A stretch of DNA of 64,000 nucleotides from Sphingomonas sp. (GCA_019635535.1 JAHBZH010000001.1:1144995-1208994); one strand, 5' to 3'; positions 16,592-25,578 are shown, counted from the first letter of the stretch. Made by a program: numbers and translations. Notes: generated by a model not told the origin, from the letters alone.

Positions 16592-17749
16592 ATGTCCGAG
16601 CTGGGCCTCGATTTCGAACTGGGCGAGATGGCGGACACGATCCGCGACACGACGCGGCGTTTCGCGGCGGACCGGATCGCGCCGCTTGCCGCCAGGATCG
16701 ACGCGGAGGACTGGTTCCCGACCGAGCTGTGGCCAGAAATGGGCGCGCTCGGCCTGCACGGGATCACGGTGGCGGAAGAGGATGGCGGGCTGGGGCTCGG
16801 CTATCTGGAGCATGTCGTCGCGCAGGAGGAAGTGGCGCGGGCGTCGGCCTCGATCGGGCTCAGCTACGGGGCGCACTCGAATCTGTGCGTGAACCAGATA
16901 CGGCGCTGGGCGAGCCCGGAGCAGAAGGCGAAATATCTGCCGAAGCTCATTTCCGGCGAGCATGTCGGCAGCCTCGCAATGTCCGAGGCGGGGGCCGGAT
17001 CGGACGTCGTCTCGATGAAGCTGAAGGCCGAGCAGGTGGCGGGCGGCTACCGGCTCAACGGCACGAAATTCTGGATCACCAACGCGGCCTATGCGGACAC
17101 GCTCGTCGTCTATGCCAAGACGGGGGAGGGGAGCCGGGGCATCACCACCTTCCTGATCGAAAAGGGCTTCGAGGGTTTCTCGATCGGCCAGAAGCTCGAC
17201 AAGATGGGGATGCGCGGCTCCCCGACGGCGGAATTGCTGTTCGACGACTGCTTCGTGCCCGACGAGAATGTGATGGGCCCGGTGAACGGCGGCGTCGGCG
17301 TGCTGATGTCGGGCCTCGATTATGAGCGAACCGTGCTGGCGGGCATCCAGCTCGGCATCATGCAGGCCTGCCTCGACGTGGTGCTGCCCTATGTGCGCGA
17401 GAGGAAGCAGTTCGGGACGGCGATCGGCTCCTTCCAGCTCATGCAGGCCAAGGTCGCGGACATGTATGTCGCGCTGAACAGCGCGCGGGCCTATGTCTAT
17501 CAGGTGGCGCGGGCCTGCGATGCGGGCAAGACGACGCGCTTCGACGCGGCCGGCGCGATCCTGCTGGCCAGCGAGAATGCGGTGCGCGTGGCGGGCGAGG
17601 CGATCCAGGCGCTGGGCGGCGCCGGCTATACGAAGGACTGGCCGGTGGAGCGATACTTCCGCGACGCCAAGCTGCTCGACATCGGCGCGGGCACGAACGA
17701 GATCAGGCGGATGCTGATCGGGCGGGAGTTGATCGGGGCGGGCGCGTGA
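16592..17749 (+). CDS. ivd: isovaleryl-CoA dehydrogenase
   Basis: Oxidises isovaleryl-CoA to 3-methylcrotonyl-CoA with FAD, passing electrons to ETF. 385 residues with the acyl-CoA dehydrogenase signatures [14 protein letters not shown] and [22 protein letters not shown]. Two features point to the isovaleryl type: the base Glu245 in [11 protein letters not shown], and glycine/alanine ([10 protein letters not shown]) where medium-chain enzymes have their catalytic Glu. It opens the leucine catabolic operon; the carboxylase beta subunit follows after 61 bases. Confidence 0.92.
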   Translation: MSELGLDFELGEMADTIRDTTRRFAADRIAPLAARIDAEDWFPTELWPEMGALGLHGITVAEEDGGLGLGYLEHVVAQEEVARASASIGLSYGAHSNLCVNQIRRWASPEQKAKYLPKLISGEHVGSLAMSEAGAGSDVVSMKLKAEQVAGGYRLNGTKFWITNAAYADTLVVYAKTGEGSRGITTFLIEKGFEGFSIGQKLDKMGMRGSPTAELLFDDCFVPDENVMGPVNGGVGVLMSGLDYERTVLAGIQLGIMQACLDVVLPYVRERKQFGTAIGSFQLMQAKVADMYVALNSARAYVYQVARACDAGKTTRFDAAGAILLASENAVRVAGEAIQALGGAGYTKDWPVERYFRDAKLLDIGAGTNEIRRMLIGRELIGAGA

Positions 17750-17810
17750 TCGCGCTTTCATTCGACCCAGACACCGTTCGCTCAGCCCGAACGGATTTGG
17801 AGGATGTGCT

Positions 17811-19406
17811 GTGACTCTTCTGGCCACCAAGCTCGACGAGAGCAGCGACACCTTCCGCACTTATGCCGCGCACAATCGCGCGCTGGCCGAGGAATTGCGC
17901 GCGCGGGTGGCGGCGAGCGCGCTGGGCGGGAACGAGAAGTCGCGCGAACGGCATGTGGCGCGCGGCAAATTACTCCCGAGAGAACGCGTGGAGCGGCTGC
18001 TCGATCCCGGTTCCCCCTTCCTGGAGATCGGGCAGCTCGCCGCCTGCGATCTCTATGAGGGCGAGGTGCCGGGGGCGGGGATGATCGCCGGGATCGGGCG
18101 GGTGTCGGGCCGCGAGGCGATGATCGTGTGCAACGACGCCACGGTGAAGGGCGGCACTTATTATCCGATGACGGTGAAGAAGCATCTGCGCGCGCAGGAG
18201 ATCGCGCTGCAGAACCGGCTGCCGTCCATCTATCTGGTGGATTCCGGCGGCGCGAACCTGCCGCATCAGGCCGAGGTCTTCCCGGACCGCGAGCATTTCG
18301 GGCGCATCTTCTACAATCAGGCGCAGATGTCGGCCGAGGGGCTGGCGCAGATCGCCTGCGTGATGGGGAGCTGCACGGCGGGCGGCGCCTATGTGCCGGC
18401 GATGAGCGACGAGACGGTGATCGTGCGCAACCAGGGCACGATCTTCCTCGCCGGTCCGCCGCTGGTGAAGGCGGCGACGGGCGAGGTGATCAGTGCCGAG
18501 GAGTTGGGCGGCGGCGATCTCCATGCGCGCAAGAGCGGCGTGGTCGATCATCTCGCCGAGAATGACGAACATGCGCTGACCATCGTGCGCGACATCGTGG
18601 CGCGGTTGAACAGTGTGAAGGCGCCGGACATCGATCTCGCCGAGCCGGTGCCGCCGAAATTCGATCCCGAGGAATTGTACGGCGTCATTCCGGACGACGT
18701 GCGCACGCCTTACGACGTTCACGAGATCATCGCGCGGATCGTGGACGGGAGCGAGTTTCACGAGTTCAAGCCGCTCTACGGCAGCACGCTCGTCTGCGGC
18801 TTCGCGCGCATCTGGGGCATGCCGGTCGCGATCCTGGCGAATAACGGCATCCTGTTCTCCGAGAGCGCCTTGAAAGGCGCGCATTTTATCGAGCTGGCCT
18901 GTCAGCGGCGGACGCCGCTGCTGTTCCTCCAGAACATCTCGGGCTTCATGGTCGGCGGCAAATATGAGGCGGAGGGGATCGCCAAGAACGGCGCCAAGCT
19001 GGTGACGGCGGTGGCGACGGCGCAGGTGCCGAAGATCACAATCCTGATCGGCGGCAGCTTCGGCGCGGGCAATTACGGCATGTGCGGGCGGGCTTATTCG
19101 CCGCGGTTCCTGTTTACCTGGCCGAACAGCCGGATTTCCGTGATGGGCGGCGAGCAGGCGGCGTCGGTGCTGGCGACCGTCCACCGCGACGCGGAGACAT
19201 GGACGCCGGAGCAGGCCGAAGCCTTCAAGCAGCCGATCCGCGACGATTACGAAGCGCAGGGCAATCCCTATCACGCCACCGCCCGGCTGTGGGACGACGG
19301 CGTGATCGATCCGGCGCAGACCCGCGACGTGCTCGGGCTGGCCTTCGCGGCGACGCTCAACGCGCCGATCCCGGAGCGGGCGAAGTTCGGCGTGTTCAGG
19401 ATGTGA
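17811..19406 (+). CDS. mccB: methylcrotonyl-CoA carboxylase, beta (carboxyltransferase) subunit
   Basis: Transfers CO2 from biotin to 3-methylcrotonyl-CoA. 531 residues, crotonase-like carboxyltransferase fold in two halves: an N half with [20 protein letters not shown] and [17 protein letters not shown], and a C half with [40 protein letters not shown] and [15 protein letters not shown]. These match MCC beta rather than propionyl-CoA carboxylase. GTG 17811 is preceded by GGAGG at good spacing. The alpha subunit lies downstream, separated by a repeat and a small inserted gene. Confidence 0.92.
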   Translation: MTLLATKLDESSDTFRTYAAHNRALAEELRARVAASALGGNEKSRERHVARGKLLPRERVERLLDPGSPFLEIGQLAACDLYEGEVPGAGMIAGIGRVSGREAMIVCNDATVKGGTYYPMTVKKHLRAQEIALQNRLPSIYLVDSGGANLPHQAEVFPDREHFGRIFYNQAQMSAEGLAQIACVMGSCTAGGAYVPAMSDETVIVRNQGTIFLAGPPLVKAATGEVISAEELGGGDLHARKSGVVDHLAENDEHALTIVRDIVARLNSVKAPDIDLAEPVPPKFDPEELYGVIPDDVRTPYDVHEIIARIVDGSEFHEFKPLYGSTLVCGFARIWGMPVAILANNGILFSESALKGAHFIELACQRRTPLLFLQNISGFMVGGKYEAEGIAKNGAKLVTAVATAQVPKITILIGGSFGAGNYGMCGRAYSPRFLFTWPNSRISVMGGEQAASVLATVHRDAETWTPEQAEAFKQPIRDDYEAQGNPYHATARLWDDGVIDPAQTRDVLGLAFAATLNAPIPERAKFGVFRM

Positions 19407-19427
19407 TGATGCGTGCGATGAGCCTAG

Positions 19428-19553
19428 AAATCCTCCCCGGAACGGGGAGGTGGCGGCGCGGAGCGCCGACGGAGGGGTCGGTTGGCCTGTGACCGGGGTT
19501 CGGCCCCTCCACCGTCCTTCGGACGGTCTCCCTCCCCGTTCCGGGGAGGATTT
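19428..19553. repeat. palindromic repeat family A, copy 2
   Basis: Perfect inverted ends start AAATCCTCCCCGG and finish CCGGGGAGGATTT; the 23-base termini are exactly complementary. It lies right after the carboxylase beta gene. The terminal GGGGAGGA is placed eight bases before the GTG of a vestigial carboxylase alpha start, so the repeat once supplied that gene's ribosome binding site. Confidence 0.9.
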
Positions 19554-19556
19554 GGC

Positions 19557-19595
19557 GTGATCTCTTCCATCCTCATCGCCAATCGCGGTGCATGA
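19557..19595 (+). pseudogene. vestigial 5' end of methylcrotonyl-CoA carboxylase alpha gene
   Basis: GTG at 19557 begins MISSILIANRGA and then stops. The intact alpha gene begins [14 protein letters not shown] at 20030. The first 33 bases of the two agree at 28 positions by eye. The fragment keeps a ribosome site from the adjacent repeat. It looks like the original start of the alpha gene, separated from its body by a roughly 470-base insertion carrying the small gene at 19624. Confidence 0.75.
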
Positions 19596-19623
19596 GACAG
19601 TTGGGATATTGAAGACGGAGTGA

Positions 19624-20019
19624 ATGATGAAGGGATTGCTGTTCGCTATCGCGCTGGTGGCGCCGGTCTTCGCCGTGGCGGCGCAGACGACGCCGGCCGC
19701 GCCGCCGCCGGTGCAGGCCGACCCGGCACGGCATCTGGTGATGATCACCCGCGCCGGGCCCAATTTCGCGAACATCCGCGATCATGTGGAGGAAGCGCGC
19801 GTACATCATGCGCTTTACGAGCGGCTGGCGGCGGAAGGCCGGACGATCGCCAGCGGCCCGTTCGAGGGCGAGCCCGTCATGGGCATGACCATCTGGAGCG
19901 CCGGCGTGGACGAGGCGCAGGCGCGCGAGCTGATCCGCGACGACCAGTTGCCGGCGCTCGGCATCGTCACCTACGAGTTCCGCACGCTGCGCGTCCGGAC
20001 GGGCGCGCTGGGACGATAG
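19624..20019 (+). CDS. secreted YciI-like (dimeric alpha-beta barrel) protein
   Basis: 131 residues. A signal peptide (MMKGLLFAIALVAPVFAVAAQ) precedes a YCII-like domain: HLVMITRAGPNFANIRDHVE, HHALYERLAAEGRTIASGPF and GMTIWSAGVDEAQARELIRDDQ. YciI proteins are usually cytoplasmic; here the domain is predicted to be exported. Function is unknown. ATG 19624 or the ATG directly after it may be used; GGAG spacing favours the second. The gene is wedged into the carboxylase operon between a vestige and the true start of the alpha subunit, so it is probably an insertion. Confidence 0.75.
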   Translation: MMKGLLFAIALVAPVFAVAAQTTPAAPPPVQADPARHLVMITRAGPNFANIRDHVEEARVHHALYERLAAEGRTIASGPFEGEPVMGMTIWSAGVDEAQARELIRDDQLPALGIVTYEFRTLRVRTGALGR

Positions 20020-20029
20020 GGCGGGGCCT

Positions 20030-21925
20030 GTGATCCGATCCCTCCTCATCGCCAATCGCGGCGAAATCGCGTGCCGGGTGATCCGCACGGCGCGCAAGCT
20101 CGGGATACGGACCGTGGCCGTTTATTCCGACGCCGACGCGAAGGCGCTGCATGTGCGGGAGGCGGACGAGGCGGTGCATATCGGCCCCTCGCCGGCGCGC
20201 GAATCCTATCTCGTTGGCGAGAAGATCATCGCGGCGGCCAAGGCGACGAGGGCCGAGGCGATCCATCCGGGTTATGGGTTCCTGTCCGAGAATGCGGCGT
20301 TCGCGCAGGCCGTCATCGACGCGGGGCTGGTGTGGGTCGGGCCGGATCCGGCCAGCATCACGGCGATGGGCCTCAAGGACGCCGCCAAGAAATTGATGGC
20401 GGAGGCCGGGGTGCCGGTGACGCCGGGCTATCTGGGCGAGGACCAGGCGCCGGACCGGCTCAGGCAAGAGGCGGACGCGATCGGTTATCCGGTGCTGATC
20501 AAGGCGGTCGCGGGCGGTGGCGGCAAGGGGATGCGGCGGGTCGATGCGGCGGCTGAGTTCGCCGATGCCTTGCTCTCGTGCAAGCGCGAGGCGGCGTCCT
20601 CGTTCGGCGACGACCGGGTGCTGATCGAGAAATATATCCAGCGCCCGCGCCATATCGAGGTGCAGGTGTTCGGCGACCGCCAAGGCAATGTCGTCCACCT
20701 GTTCGAGCGCGACTGCTCGCTCCAGCGGCGCCACCAGAAGGTGATCGAGGAGGCGCCCGCGCCCGGCATGGACGAGGCGACGCGCGACGCGGTGTGCGGC
20801 GCGGCGGTGAAGGCGGCGCAGGCGGTGGACTATGTCGGCGCGGGGACGATCGAGTTCATCGCCGACGCGAGCGAGGGGCTGCGCGCCGAGAGCATCTGGT
20901 TCATGGAGATGAACACCCGCCTCCAGGTCGAGCATCCGGTGACCGAGGAGATCACCGGGGTCGATCTGGTCGAATGGCAGATCCGGGTGGCGAGCGGGGA
21001 GGCGCTGCCGCTGAAACAGGAGGAGCTCAGCATCGACGGTTGGGCGATGGAGGCGCGGCTTTATGCCGAGGATCCGTCGAAGGGGTTTTTGCCGAGCACA
21101 GGAAGACTCTCTGTCCTCCGCTTCCCCCTCGATGTTCGGGTGGAAACAGGAGTGCAGGAAGGCGATGAGGTTTCGCCATTCTATGATCCGATGATCGCGA
21201 AGCTGGTCGTCTCGGCCCCCGATCGAGACGGGGCAGTAACAGCACTCTCGGCGGCGTGCTCAGAGATGTGGTGCGCCCCGGTTCGCACGAATGCCTGGTT
21301 CCTGCGCCGGCTGCTGCAGCGGCCCGAGTTCGTCGCCGGAGAAGCAACGACCGCATTCATCGGATCGCATGTGGACCGACTGGCGGAGCGACCTGCTCCC
21401 AGCGACGCATTGTTACGCGCGGCAGCGGAAAAGGCGATTTGGCGATATGTGCCCTTCGATCAGACGGACCAGATGCGCGGCCTTCGCGGGTTCCGGCTGA
21501 ACGCGCCGAGCATCGAAACCGTCCGGTTGGCCGTTGATGGCGAGGTGACGGAGGCTGACGTCGACCTGCGCGCCTATAACGACTTCTGGGACGGTCCCGG
21601 CGGCACGTCGGTGGGCAACCCACCAACATTTTTCGAGAATGGCGCGGCGTTCATCATTGCACCTCCACGCTTCGTGGGAGCGACCGGCGCAGCCGCCGGC
21701 GACGGCGCCATCGTCTCCCCCATGCCGGGCAAGATCATCGCGCTGGAGGTGAAGGCGGGAGATACAGTGGCCAAGGGGCAGAAGCTCTTGACGCTGGAGG
21801 CGATGAAGATGGAGCACAGCCTGACCTCGCCGTTCGACGGGACGGTGGCGGAGCTGAACGCCGAGGCGGGCGCACAGGTGAGCGAAGGCGCGCTGCTCGC
21901 GCGGATCGGGAAGGAGGAGGGGTGA
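20030..21925 (+). CDS. mccA: methylcrotonyl-CoA carboxylase, alpha (biotin carboxylase / BCCP) subunit
   Basis: Carboxylates its own biotin using ATP and bicarbonate for the beta subunit. 631 residues: biotin carboxylase N domain ([20 protein letters not shown]), ATP grasp with [31 protein letters not shown] and [14 protein letters not shown], a linker, and a C-terminal biotinyl domain with EAMKMEH (biotin on Lys593). The start is GTG. The middle, about 21090-21760, uses more A/T-ending codons than the flanks, which could mark recombination. It belongs to the leucine operon. Confidence 0.92.
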   Translation: MIRSLLIANRGEIACRVIRTARKLGIRTVAVYSDADAKALHVREADEAVHIGPSPARESYLVGEKIIAAAKATRAEAIHPGYGFLSENAAFAQAVIDAGLVWVGPDPASITAMGLKDAAKKLMAEAGVPVTPGYLGEDQAPDRLRQEADAIGYPVLIKAVAGGGGKGMRRVDAAAEFADALLSCKREAASSFGDDRVLIEKYIQRPRHIEVQVFGDRQGNVVHLFERDCSLQRRHQKVIEEAPAPGMDEATRDAVCGAAVKAAQAVDYVGAGTIEFIADASEGLRAESIWFMEMNTRLQVEHPVTEEITGVDLVEWQIRVASGEALPLKQEELSIDGWAMEARLYAEDPSKGFLPSTGRLSVLRFPLDVRVETGVQEGDEVSPFYDPMIAKLVVSAPDRDGAVTALSAACSEMWCAPVRTNAWFLRRLLQRPEFVAGEATTAFIGSHVDRLAERPAPSDALLRAAAEKAIWRYVPFDQTDQMRGLRGFRLNAPSIETVRLAVDGEVTEADVDLRAYNDFWDGPGGTSVGNPPTFFENGAAFIIAPPRFVGATGAAAGDGAIVSPMPGKIIALEVKAGDTVAKGQKLLTLEAMKMEHSLTSPFDGTVAELNAEAGAQVSEGALLARIGKEEG

Positions 21926-21940
21926 TGGAGATGCGGCGGA

Positions 21941-22067
21941 TAATTCCTCCCCGGTACGGGGAGGGGGACCGTCCGAAGGACGGTGGAGGGGTCGATGGAC
22001 TCCGAGCCGCCCCCTCCACCACGTCGCTTCGCGCCGCGGTCCCCCTCCCCGTTCCGGGGAGGAATTA
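21941..22067. repeat. palindromic repeat family A, copy 3, carrying a ribosome binding site
   Basis: Ends TAATTCCTCCCCGG and CCGGGGAGGAATTA are inverted (one mismatch in the extended arm, GGTACGG against CCGTTCC). The final GGGGAGGA at 22056-22063 lies seven bases before the ATG of the MaoC gene and is the only good Shine-Dalgarno sequence there. The element therefore seems to act as translation start signal as well as spacer. Confidence 0.88.
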
Positions 22068-22070
22068 GAT

Positions 22071-22523
22071 ATGCCCGGCCGCTATTTCGATCAGTGGACG
22101 CTCGGCGACACGATCCGGCATCAGCCGCACCGGACCGTGACCGAGACGGACAATCTGCTGTTCTCGACGATGACGCACAATCCGCAGCCGCTCCACCTTG
22201 ACGCGGACTATGCAGCGGCGACGGAATTCGGGCGGATCGTCGTCAATTCGACCTTCACCTTCTCCCTGCTCGTCGGGCTCTCGGTCGGCGACACGACGCT
22301 CGGCACGCTCGTCGCCAATCTCGGCTTCGACAAGGTGAAGCTGCCGGCGCCGGTCTTCATCGGCGATACGCTGCGCGCCGAGACGGAAGTGGTGGGATTG
22401 AAGGATTCGAAGTCGCGGCCCGAAGCGGGGATCGTGACGTTCGAGCATCGCCTGTTCAACCAGCATGGCGAGCTGGTCTGCGTGATGGAGCGCGCGGCGC
22501 TGATGCGGCGGAGCGCGGCGTGA
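22071..22523 (+). CDS. MaoC-family hydratase
   Basis: 150 residues, a single hot-dog fold. The hydratase-2 region reads [21 protein letters not shown]; the family's usual Asp before the NPLH-type segment is Asn here, while the His is kept. Being encoded between the carboxylase alpha subunit and a CitE-like lyase, it probably hydrates 3-methylglutaconyl-CoA to HMG-CoA in place of an enoyl-CoA-hydratase-type enzyme. That role is inferred from gene order, known also from the Mycobacterium tuberculosis Rv2498c-Rv2502c cluster. Its stop overlaps the next start. Confidence 0.82.
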   Translation: MPGRYFDQWTLGDTIRHQPHRTVTETDNLLFSTMTHNPQPLHLDADYAAATEFGRIVVNSTFTFSLLVGLSVGDTTLGTLVANLGFDKVKLPAPVFIGDTLRAETEVVGLKDSKSRPEAGIVTFEHRLFNQHGELVCVMERAALMRRSAA

Positions 22524-23353
22524 ACATGCGCTCTTTCCTGTTCGTCCCCGGCGATCGGCCGGAGCGGATGGAGAAGGCGCTGGCCTCGGGCGCCGACGCG
22601 CTGATCCTGGACCTCGAGGATTCGGTGGCGCCGGCGGCCAAGCCGGAGGCGCGGCGACAGGCGGCGGCCTTCCTCTCGGCATATCCGGGGGCGAAGCTCT
22701 GGGTCCGGGTGAACCCGCTGGACGGTGGCGAGAACGAGAGGGACCTCGACGCGGTGCTGCCCGGCCATCCGGACGGGATCGTGCTGCCCAAGTCCGAAGG
22801 CGGGGCGAGCGTGGACGAACTGGCGCGGCGGCTGACCGCGCGCGGCAACGCGACCGCGCAGGTGATGGCGATCGGCACGGAGACGCCCGCCGCGATTTTC
22901 GGGCTGGGCAGCTACAAGGGCGCGAAGCGGCTGGCGGCGTTGACCTGGGGCGCGGAGGATTTGCCGGCCGCGATCGGGGCCGCGACCAGCCGGGAGGCGG
23001 ACGGCAGCTATACGGCGCCTTATCAAGTCGCACGCGCGCTGACCCTGTTCGGCGCGGCGGCGGCGGGCGTGGCCCCGATCGAGACGGTCTATCCGGCGTT
23101 CAAGGACACCGACGGGCTGGCCGCTTATGCGGCGCGGGCGCGGCGTGACGGCTTCACCGGCATGATGGCGATCCACCCGGCGCAGGTGGAGGTGATCAAC
23201 GCCGCTTTCACGCCGAGCGCGGAGGAGATCGCCCATGCCGAGGCGGTGGTCGCTATGTTCGAGGCGAATCCGGAGGCGGGGGCGCTCCAGCTCGACGGCA
23301 GGATGATCGATCGGCCCCATCTGGTGCAGGCGCGGCGCATATTGGGGCGTTGA
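22520..23353 (+). CDS. CitE-like HpcH/HpaI-family beta-hydroxyacyl-CoA lyase
   Basis: 277 residues, single TIM barrel. [52 protein letters not shown] and [14 protein letters not shown] are the CitE-type Mg and CoA-ester binding segments. It cleaves a C-C bond in a 3-hydroxyacyl-CoA. In this operon the likely substrate is HMG-CoA (giving acetyl-CoA and acetoacetate), as for mycobacterial Rv2498c; malyl- or citramalyl-CoA are alternatives. GTG 22520 overlaps the preceding stop and fits the GGAG spacing; ATG 22526 is possible. Confidence 0.82.
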   Translation: MNMRSFLFVPGDRPERMEKALASGADALILDLEDSVAPAAKPEARRQAAAFLSAYPGAKLWVRVNPLDGGENERDLDAVLPGHPDGIVLPKSEGGASVDELARRLTARGNATAQVMAIGTETPAAIFGLGSYKGAKRLAALTWGAEDLPAAIGAATSREADGSYTAPYQVARALTLFGAAAAGVAPIETVYPAFKDTDGLAAYAARARRDGFTGMMAIHPAQVEVINAAFTPSAEEIAHAEAVVAMFEANPEAGALQLDGRMIDRPHLVQARRILGR

Positions 23354-23370
23354 GTGCAGAAGCTGCATTA

Positions 23371-23419
23371 GTCACTTTGCAGTCACGCGAACGTCATAAA
23401 AGTTTGTGGGAAGAGTCAC
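23371..23419 (+). promoter_or_regulatory. PHO-box-like direct repeats, 11-base spacing
   Basis: GTCAC at 23371, GTCAC at 23382, GTCAT at 23393 and GTCAC at 23415 stand at exact multiples of 11 bases. PhoB-type regulators bind tandem 11-base units of the type TGTCAnnnnnn. The array ends about 43 bases before the start of the TPR-like gene. The spacing is seen; the link to phosphate control is inference. Confidence 0.5.
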
Positions 23420-23461
23420 GCAAATGTAATGTTCGTCCAAAGCGATAAGCGGAGGATGGAC

Positions 23462-23830
23462 ATGAAGAGGATCGCGATCCTGGCCCTCGGGGCGATGATG
23501 ATCCCGGCGGCGGCGTCCGCCCAGGCGGTCGAGGAAGGCTATCCGCGCGGTGGCCTGGCGGTTGCGGCGATCGAGCGCGGCGACTGGTCGCGCGCCGAGG
23601 CCCTGCTCAACGACGGGCGGGTGGACCGCGCCGATCCGGCCCGGCTGATCAATCTCGGGCAGGTCTATGCCCGGACCGGGCGTGAGGGCGAGGCGGTGGC
23701 GGCATGGCGCGCGGCGCTGGCATCAAACCGGCATGTCGAAGTGGAAACGCTGGGCGGCCGCTGGGTTTCGACCGCCGATCTCGCCCGCGAGGCGCTGGCC
23801 CGCTACGAAACGGCGCGCGCGGGGGATTAG
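23462..23830 (+). CDS. small secreted TPR-like protein
   Basis: 122 residues from ATG 23462 (GGAGG six bases upstream; an ATG two codons earlier is too close to it). A signal peptide MKRIAILALGAMMIPAAASAQA is followed by helical repeats of TPR type: LAVAAIERGDWSRAEALLND and PARLINLGQVYARTGREGEAVAAWRAAL. It should act in the periplasm as a protein-binding module. The 11-base direct repeats upstream suggest a response-regulator-controlled promoter. Confidence 0.72.
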   Translation: MKRIAILALGAMMIPAAASAQAVEEGYPRGGLAVAAIERGDWSRAEALLNDGRVDRADPARLINLGQVYARTGREGEAVAAWRAALASNRHVEVETLGGRWVSTADLAREALARYETARAGD

Positions 23831-23850
23831 AGCGGCCGACATCTATCTTT

Positions 23851-24020
23851 TTCCCCTCTCCCTGGAGGGAGAGGGTAGGGTGAGGGTGTCGTGCGGCTGT
23901 GGTTATTCTCGGTCGCCGAACCCCCTCACCCCAACCATTGTCGGGTGAACAGCGCCCCGCGCTGTTCAGGTCATGCCGGGGGCATGACCGACCCGGCAAT
24001 CCCCGCAGGGGAGAGGGGGT
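23851..24020. repeat. composite palindromic repeat (CCCTCTCCC family)
   Basis: CCCCTCTCCCTGGAGGGAGAGG opens the element in part as its own hairpin, GGGTGAGGG pairs with CCCTCACCC, and the end GCAGGGGAGAGGGG pairs with the opening. Two internal hairpins are visible: AACAGCGC...GCGCTGTT and GTCATGCC...GGCATGAC. It fills most of the gap before the prepilin peptidase gene. Only one copy is present in this window. Confidence 0.75.
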
Positions 24021-24071
24021 ATGACTTCTGCCCCGATTGAACCGCGCCGCGCCGGCTTCTAAGCCGGGGCG

Positions 24072-24851
24072 GTGGCGGACCTTCTCGCAGCCTATGACAC
24101 CCTGTTGGCCGACCCGTTGGCGCGGGGCGCGGTGGGTACGGTGCTCGGCGCGATCGTCGGGAGCTTCCTGGCCACGATCCTGATCCGTTGGCCGAAGGGC
24201 GAAGGCGCGATGGCCGGACGCTCACGCTGCGACGCCTGCGACACGACGCTGGACGCGCGCGACTTGGTGCCGGTTCTCTCTTATGTGATGGTGCGCGGGC
24301 GGTGTCGGCACTGCGGGGCGCGGATCGATGCGCGGCATGTCGCGGTCGAGTTGGCGGCAGCGGCGGTCGGGCTGGTCGCCTTCCTCGCCCATCCGGTGCC
24401 GTTGGCCTTAGCGACCGCATTGCTGGGCTGGTGGCTGCTGCTGCTCGCCCTGCTCGATCTGGAGCATCAATGGCTGCCGGACCTGCTGACCCTGCCACTG
24501 ATCGCGATCGGACTGGCGATCGGTTGGGCGGGGATGGGACCGCCGCTCATCGACCGGCTGGCGGGCGCGGCGATCGGCTTGAGCGCGCTGATGCTGATCG
24601 CGGCGGGCTATCGCCTGTTGCGGGGACGCGAGGGATTGGGCGGGGGCGATCCCAAGGTGCTGGCGGCGATCGGCGCCTGGTTAGGTGCGTGGCATCTGCC
24701 CTTCATCCTGCTCGGCGCGGGAGTGATCGGGCTGCTTTCCGTGGCTTCGATGCGGCTGCGCGGGAGGGAAGTGACCGACGTGACGCGGCTGCCGCTCGGC
24801 ACATACCTGGCGCTCGCCGCCTGGCCGCTGTGGCTGACGATCGCGGTTTAG
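24072..24851 (+). CDS. prepilin peptidase (A24 family)
   Basis: Cleaves and often N-methylates type IV prepilin-like leaders. 259 residues, polytopic. The N-terminal zinc-type loop CDACDTTLDARDLVPVLSYV...CRHCG is present, with the first catalytic Asp in LLALLDLEHQWLPD and the second in the GxGD-type motif GGGDPKVLAAIGAWLG. About seven to eight membrane helices follow the usual layout. The start is GTG 24072. No pilus or type II secretion genes are nearby, so its client is elsewhere in the genome. Confidence 0.9.
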   Translation: MADLLAAYDTLLADPLARGAVGTVLGAIVGSFLATILIRWPKGEGAMAGRSRCDACDTTLDARDLVPVLSYVMVRGRCRHCGARIDARHVAVELAAAAVGLVAFLAHPVPLALATALLGWWLLLLALLDLEHQWLPDLLTLPLIAIGLAIGWAGMGPPLIDRLAGAAIGLSALMLIAAGYRLLRGREGLGGGDPKVLAAIGAWLGAWHLPFILLGAGVIGLLSVASMRLRGREVTDVTRLPLGTYLALAAWPLWLTIAV

Positions 24852-24867
24852 CCGCGTGCGCGGCTGG

Positions 24868-25023
24868 TCAGCCGACGATACCGGTCCAGTGCAGGCTCGA
24901 TACTTCCTCCGCGGCGTGCTGGACGCTGCGGCTCCAGCGCTCGCGGTAAAGGCCGTCATACGCCACCATGTCCACGGTGAATGCGATGATGACGACCACC
25001 GCGAACGCCTTGACCTTCGACAT
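24868..25023 (-). CDS. small single-span membrane protein
   Basis: 51 residues, starting MSKVKAFAVVVIIAFTVDMV and ending LHWTGIVG. An N-terminal hydrophobic helix is followed by a charged segment YDGLYRERWSRSVQHAAEEV. The start has a strong GGGAGGTGGG ribosome site six bases upstream, which is the main evidence that the frame is translated. No family recognised. It faces the prepilin peptidase gene tail to tail. Confidence 0.6.
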   Translation of the reverse strand: MSKVKAFAVVVIIAFTVDMVAYDGLYRERWSRSVQHAAEEVSSLHWTGIVG

Positions 25024-25107
25024 GTCCCACCTCCCGCTTCCGATGAAACGGCAACTGGACGAGTCTAGGGCGTCATGGTTGACAAGCCCCTAACGCGCTG
25101 TCGGGGA

Positions 25108-25503
25108 TCAGCGGCAGCGGGCGTTGCCGCGCTCGACTTCGCGTCCGATCGCCGCGCCGGCGGCGGCGCCGATGATCGTGCCCAGGGTCTCCGATCCGCC
25201 TGGCGCGATCACATTGCCGAGCACGCCACCGGCCAACCCGCCGACGATCAGGCCGGTCGTGCCGTCGCTGCGGCGGCAATAATAGCGTCCGTCCTGACCG
25301 CGATAGATGCGGTCGTTGCGGCTCAGCTGACGTTCGCGATAGCGGCGGTCGTCGCGATAGTAGCGATCGGCATGATAGCCGCCATAGCTGGGATCGGGCC
25401 GGTTCCAGTCATAGGCACCGTAGCGGCCATCGTCATAGGTGGTGGCGCAGCCGGCGATGAGCGCGGCGGCGGACATGGTTGCGGCCAGAAAAGCGATACG
25501 CAT
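25108..25503 (-). CDS. glycine-zipper lipoprotein, paralogue of the 11073-11573 protein
   Basis: 131 residues from ATG at 25503. The N terminus MRIAFLAATMSAAALIAGC has a lipobox. After a Tyr/Asp-rich region come RYYCRRSDGTTGLIVGGLAG and GTIIGAAAGAAIGREVE, the glycine zipper. The shared RNDRIYRGQDGRYYC block shows common descent with the protein at 11073, which has a type I signal instead. It probably sits at the outer membrane; function unknown. Confidence 0.75.
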   Translation of the reverse strand: MRIAFLAATMSAAALIAGCATTYDDGRYGAYDWNRPDPSYGGYHADRYYRDDRRYRERQLSRNDRIYRGQDGRYYCRRSDGTTGLIVGGLAGGVLGNVIAPGGSETLGTIIGAAAGAAIGREVERGNARCR

Positions 25504-25578
25504 GAGCCCTTCCTCTCCTCGATTGGGGTGCATGCGTAATGATCGGCGCGGCTTAAGGTTGCGCCCGTCCCGGCGGGC

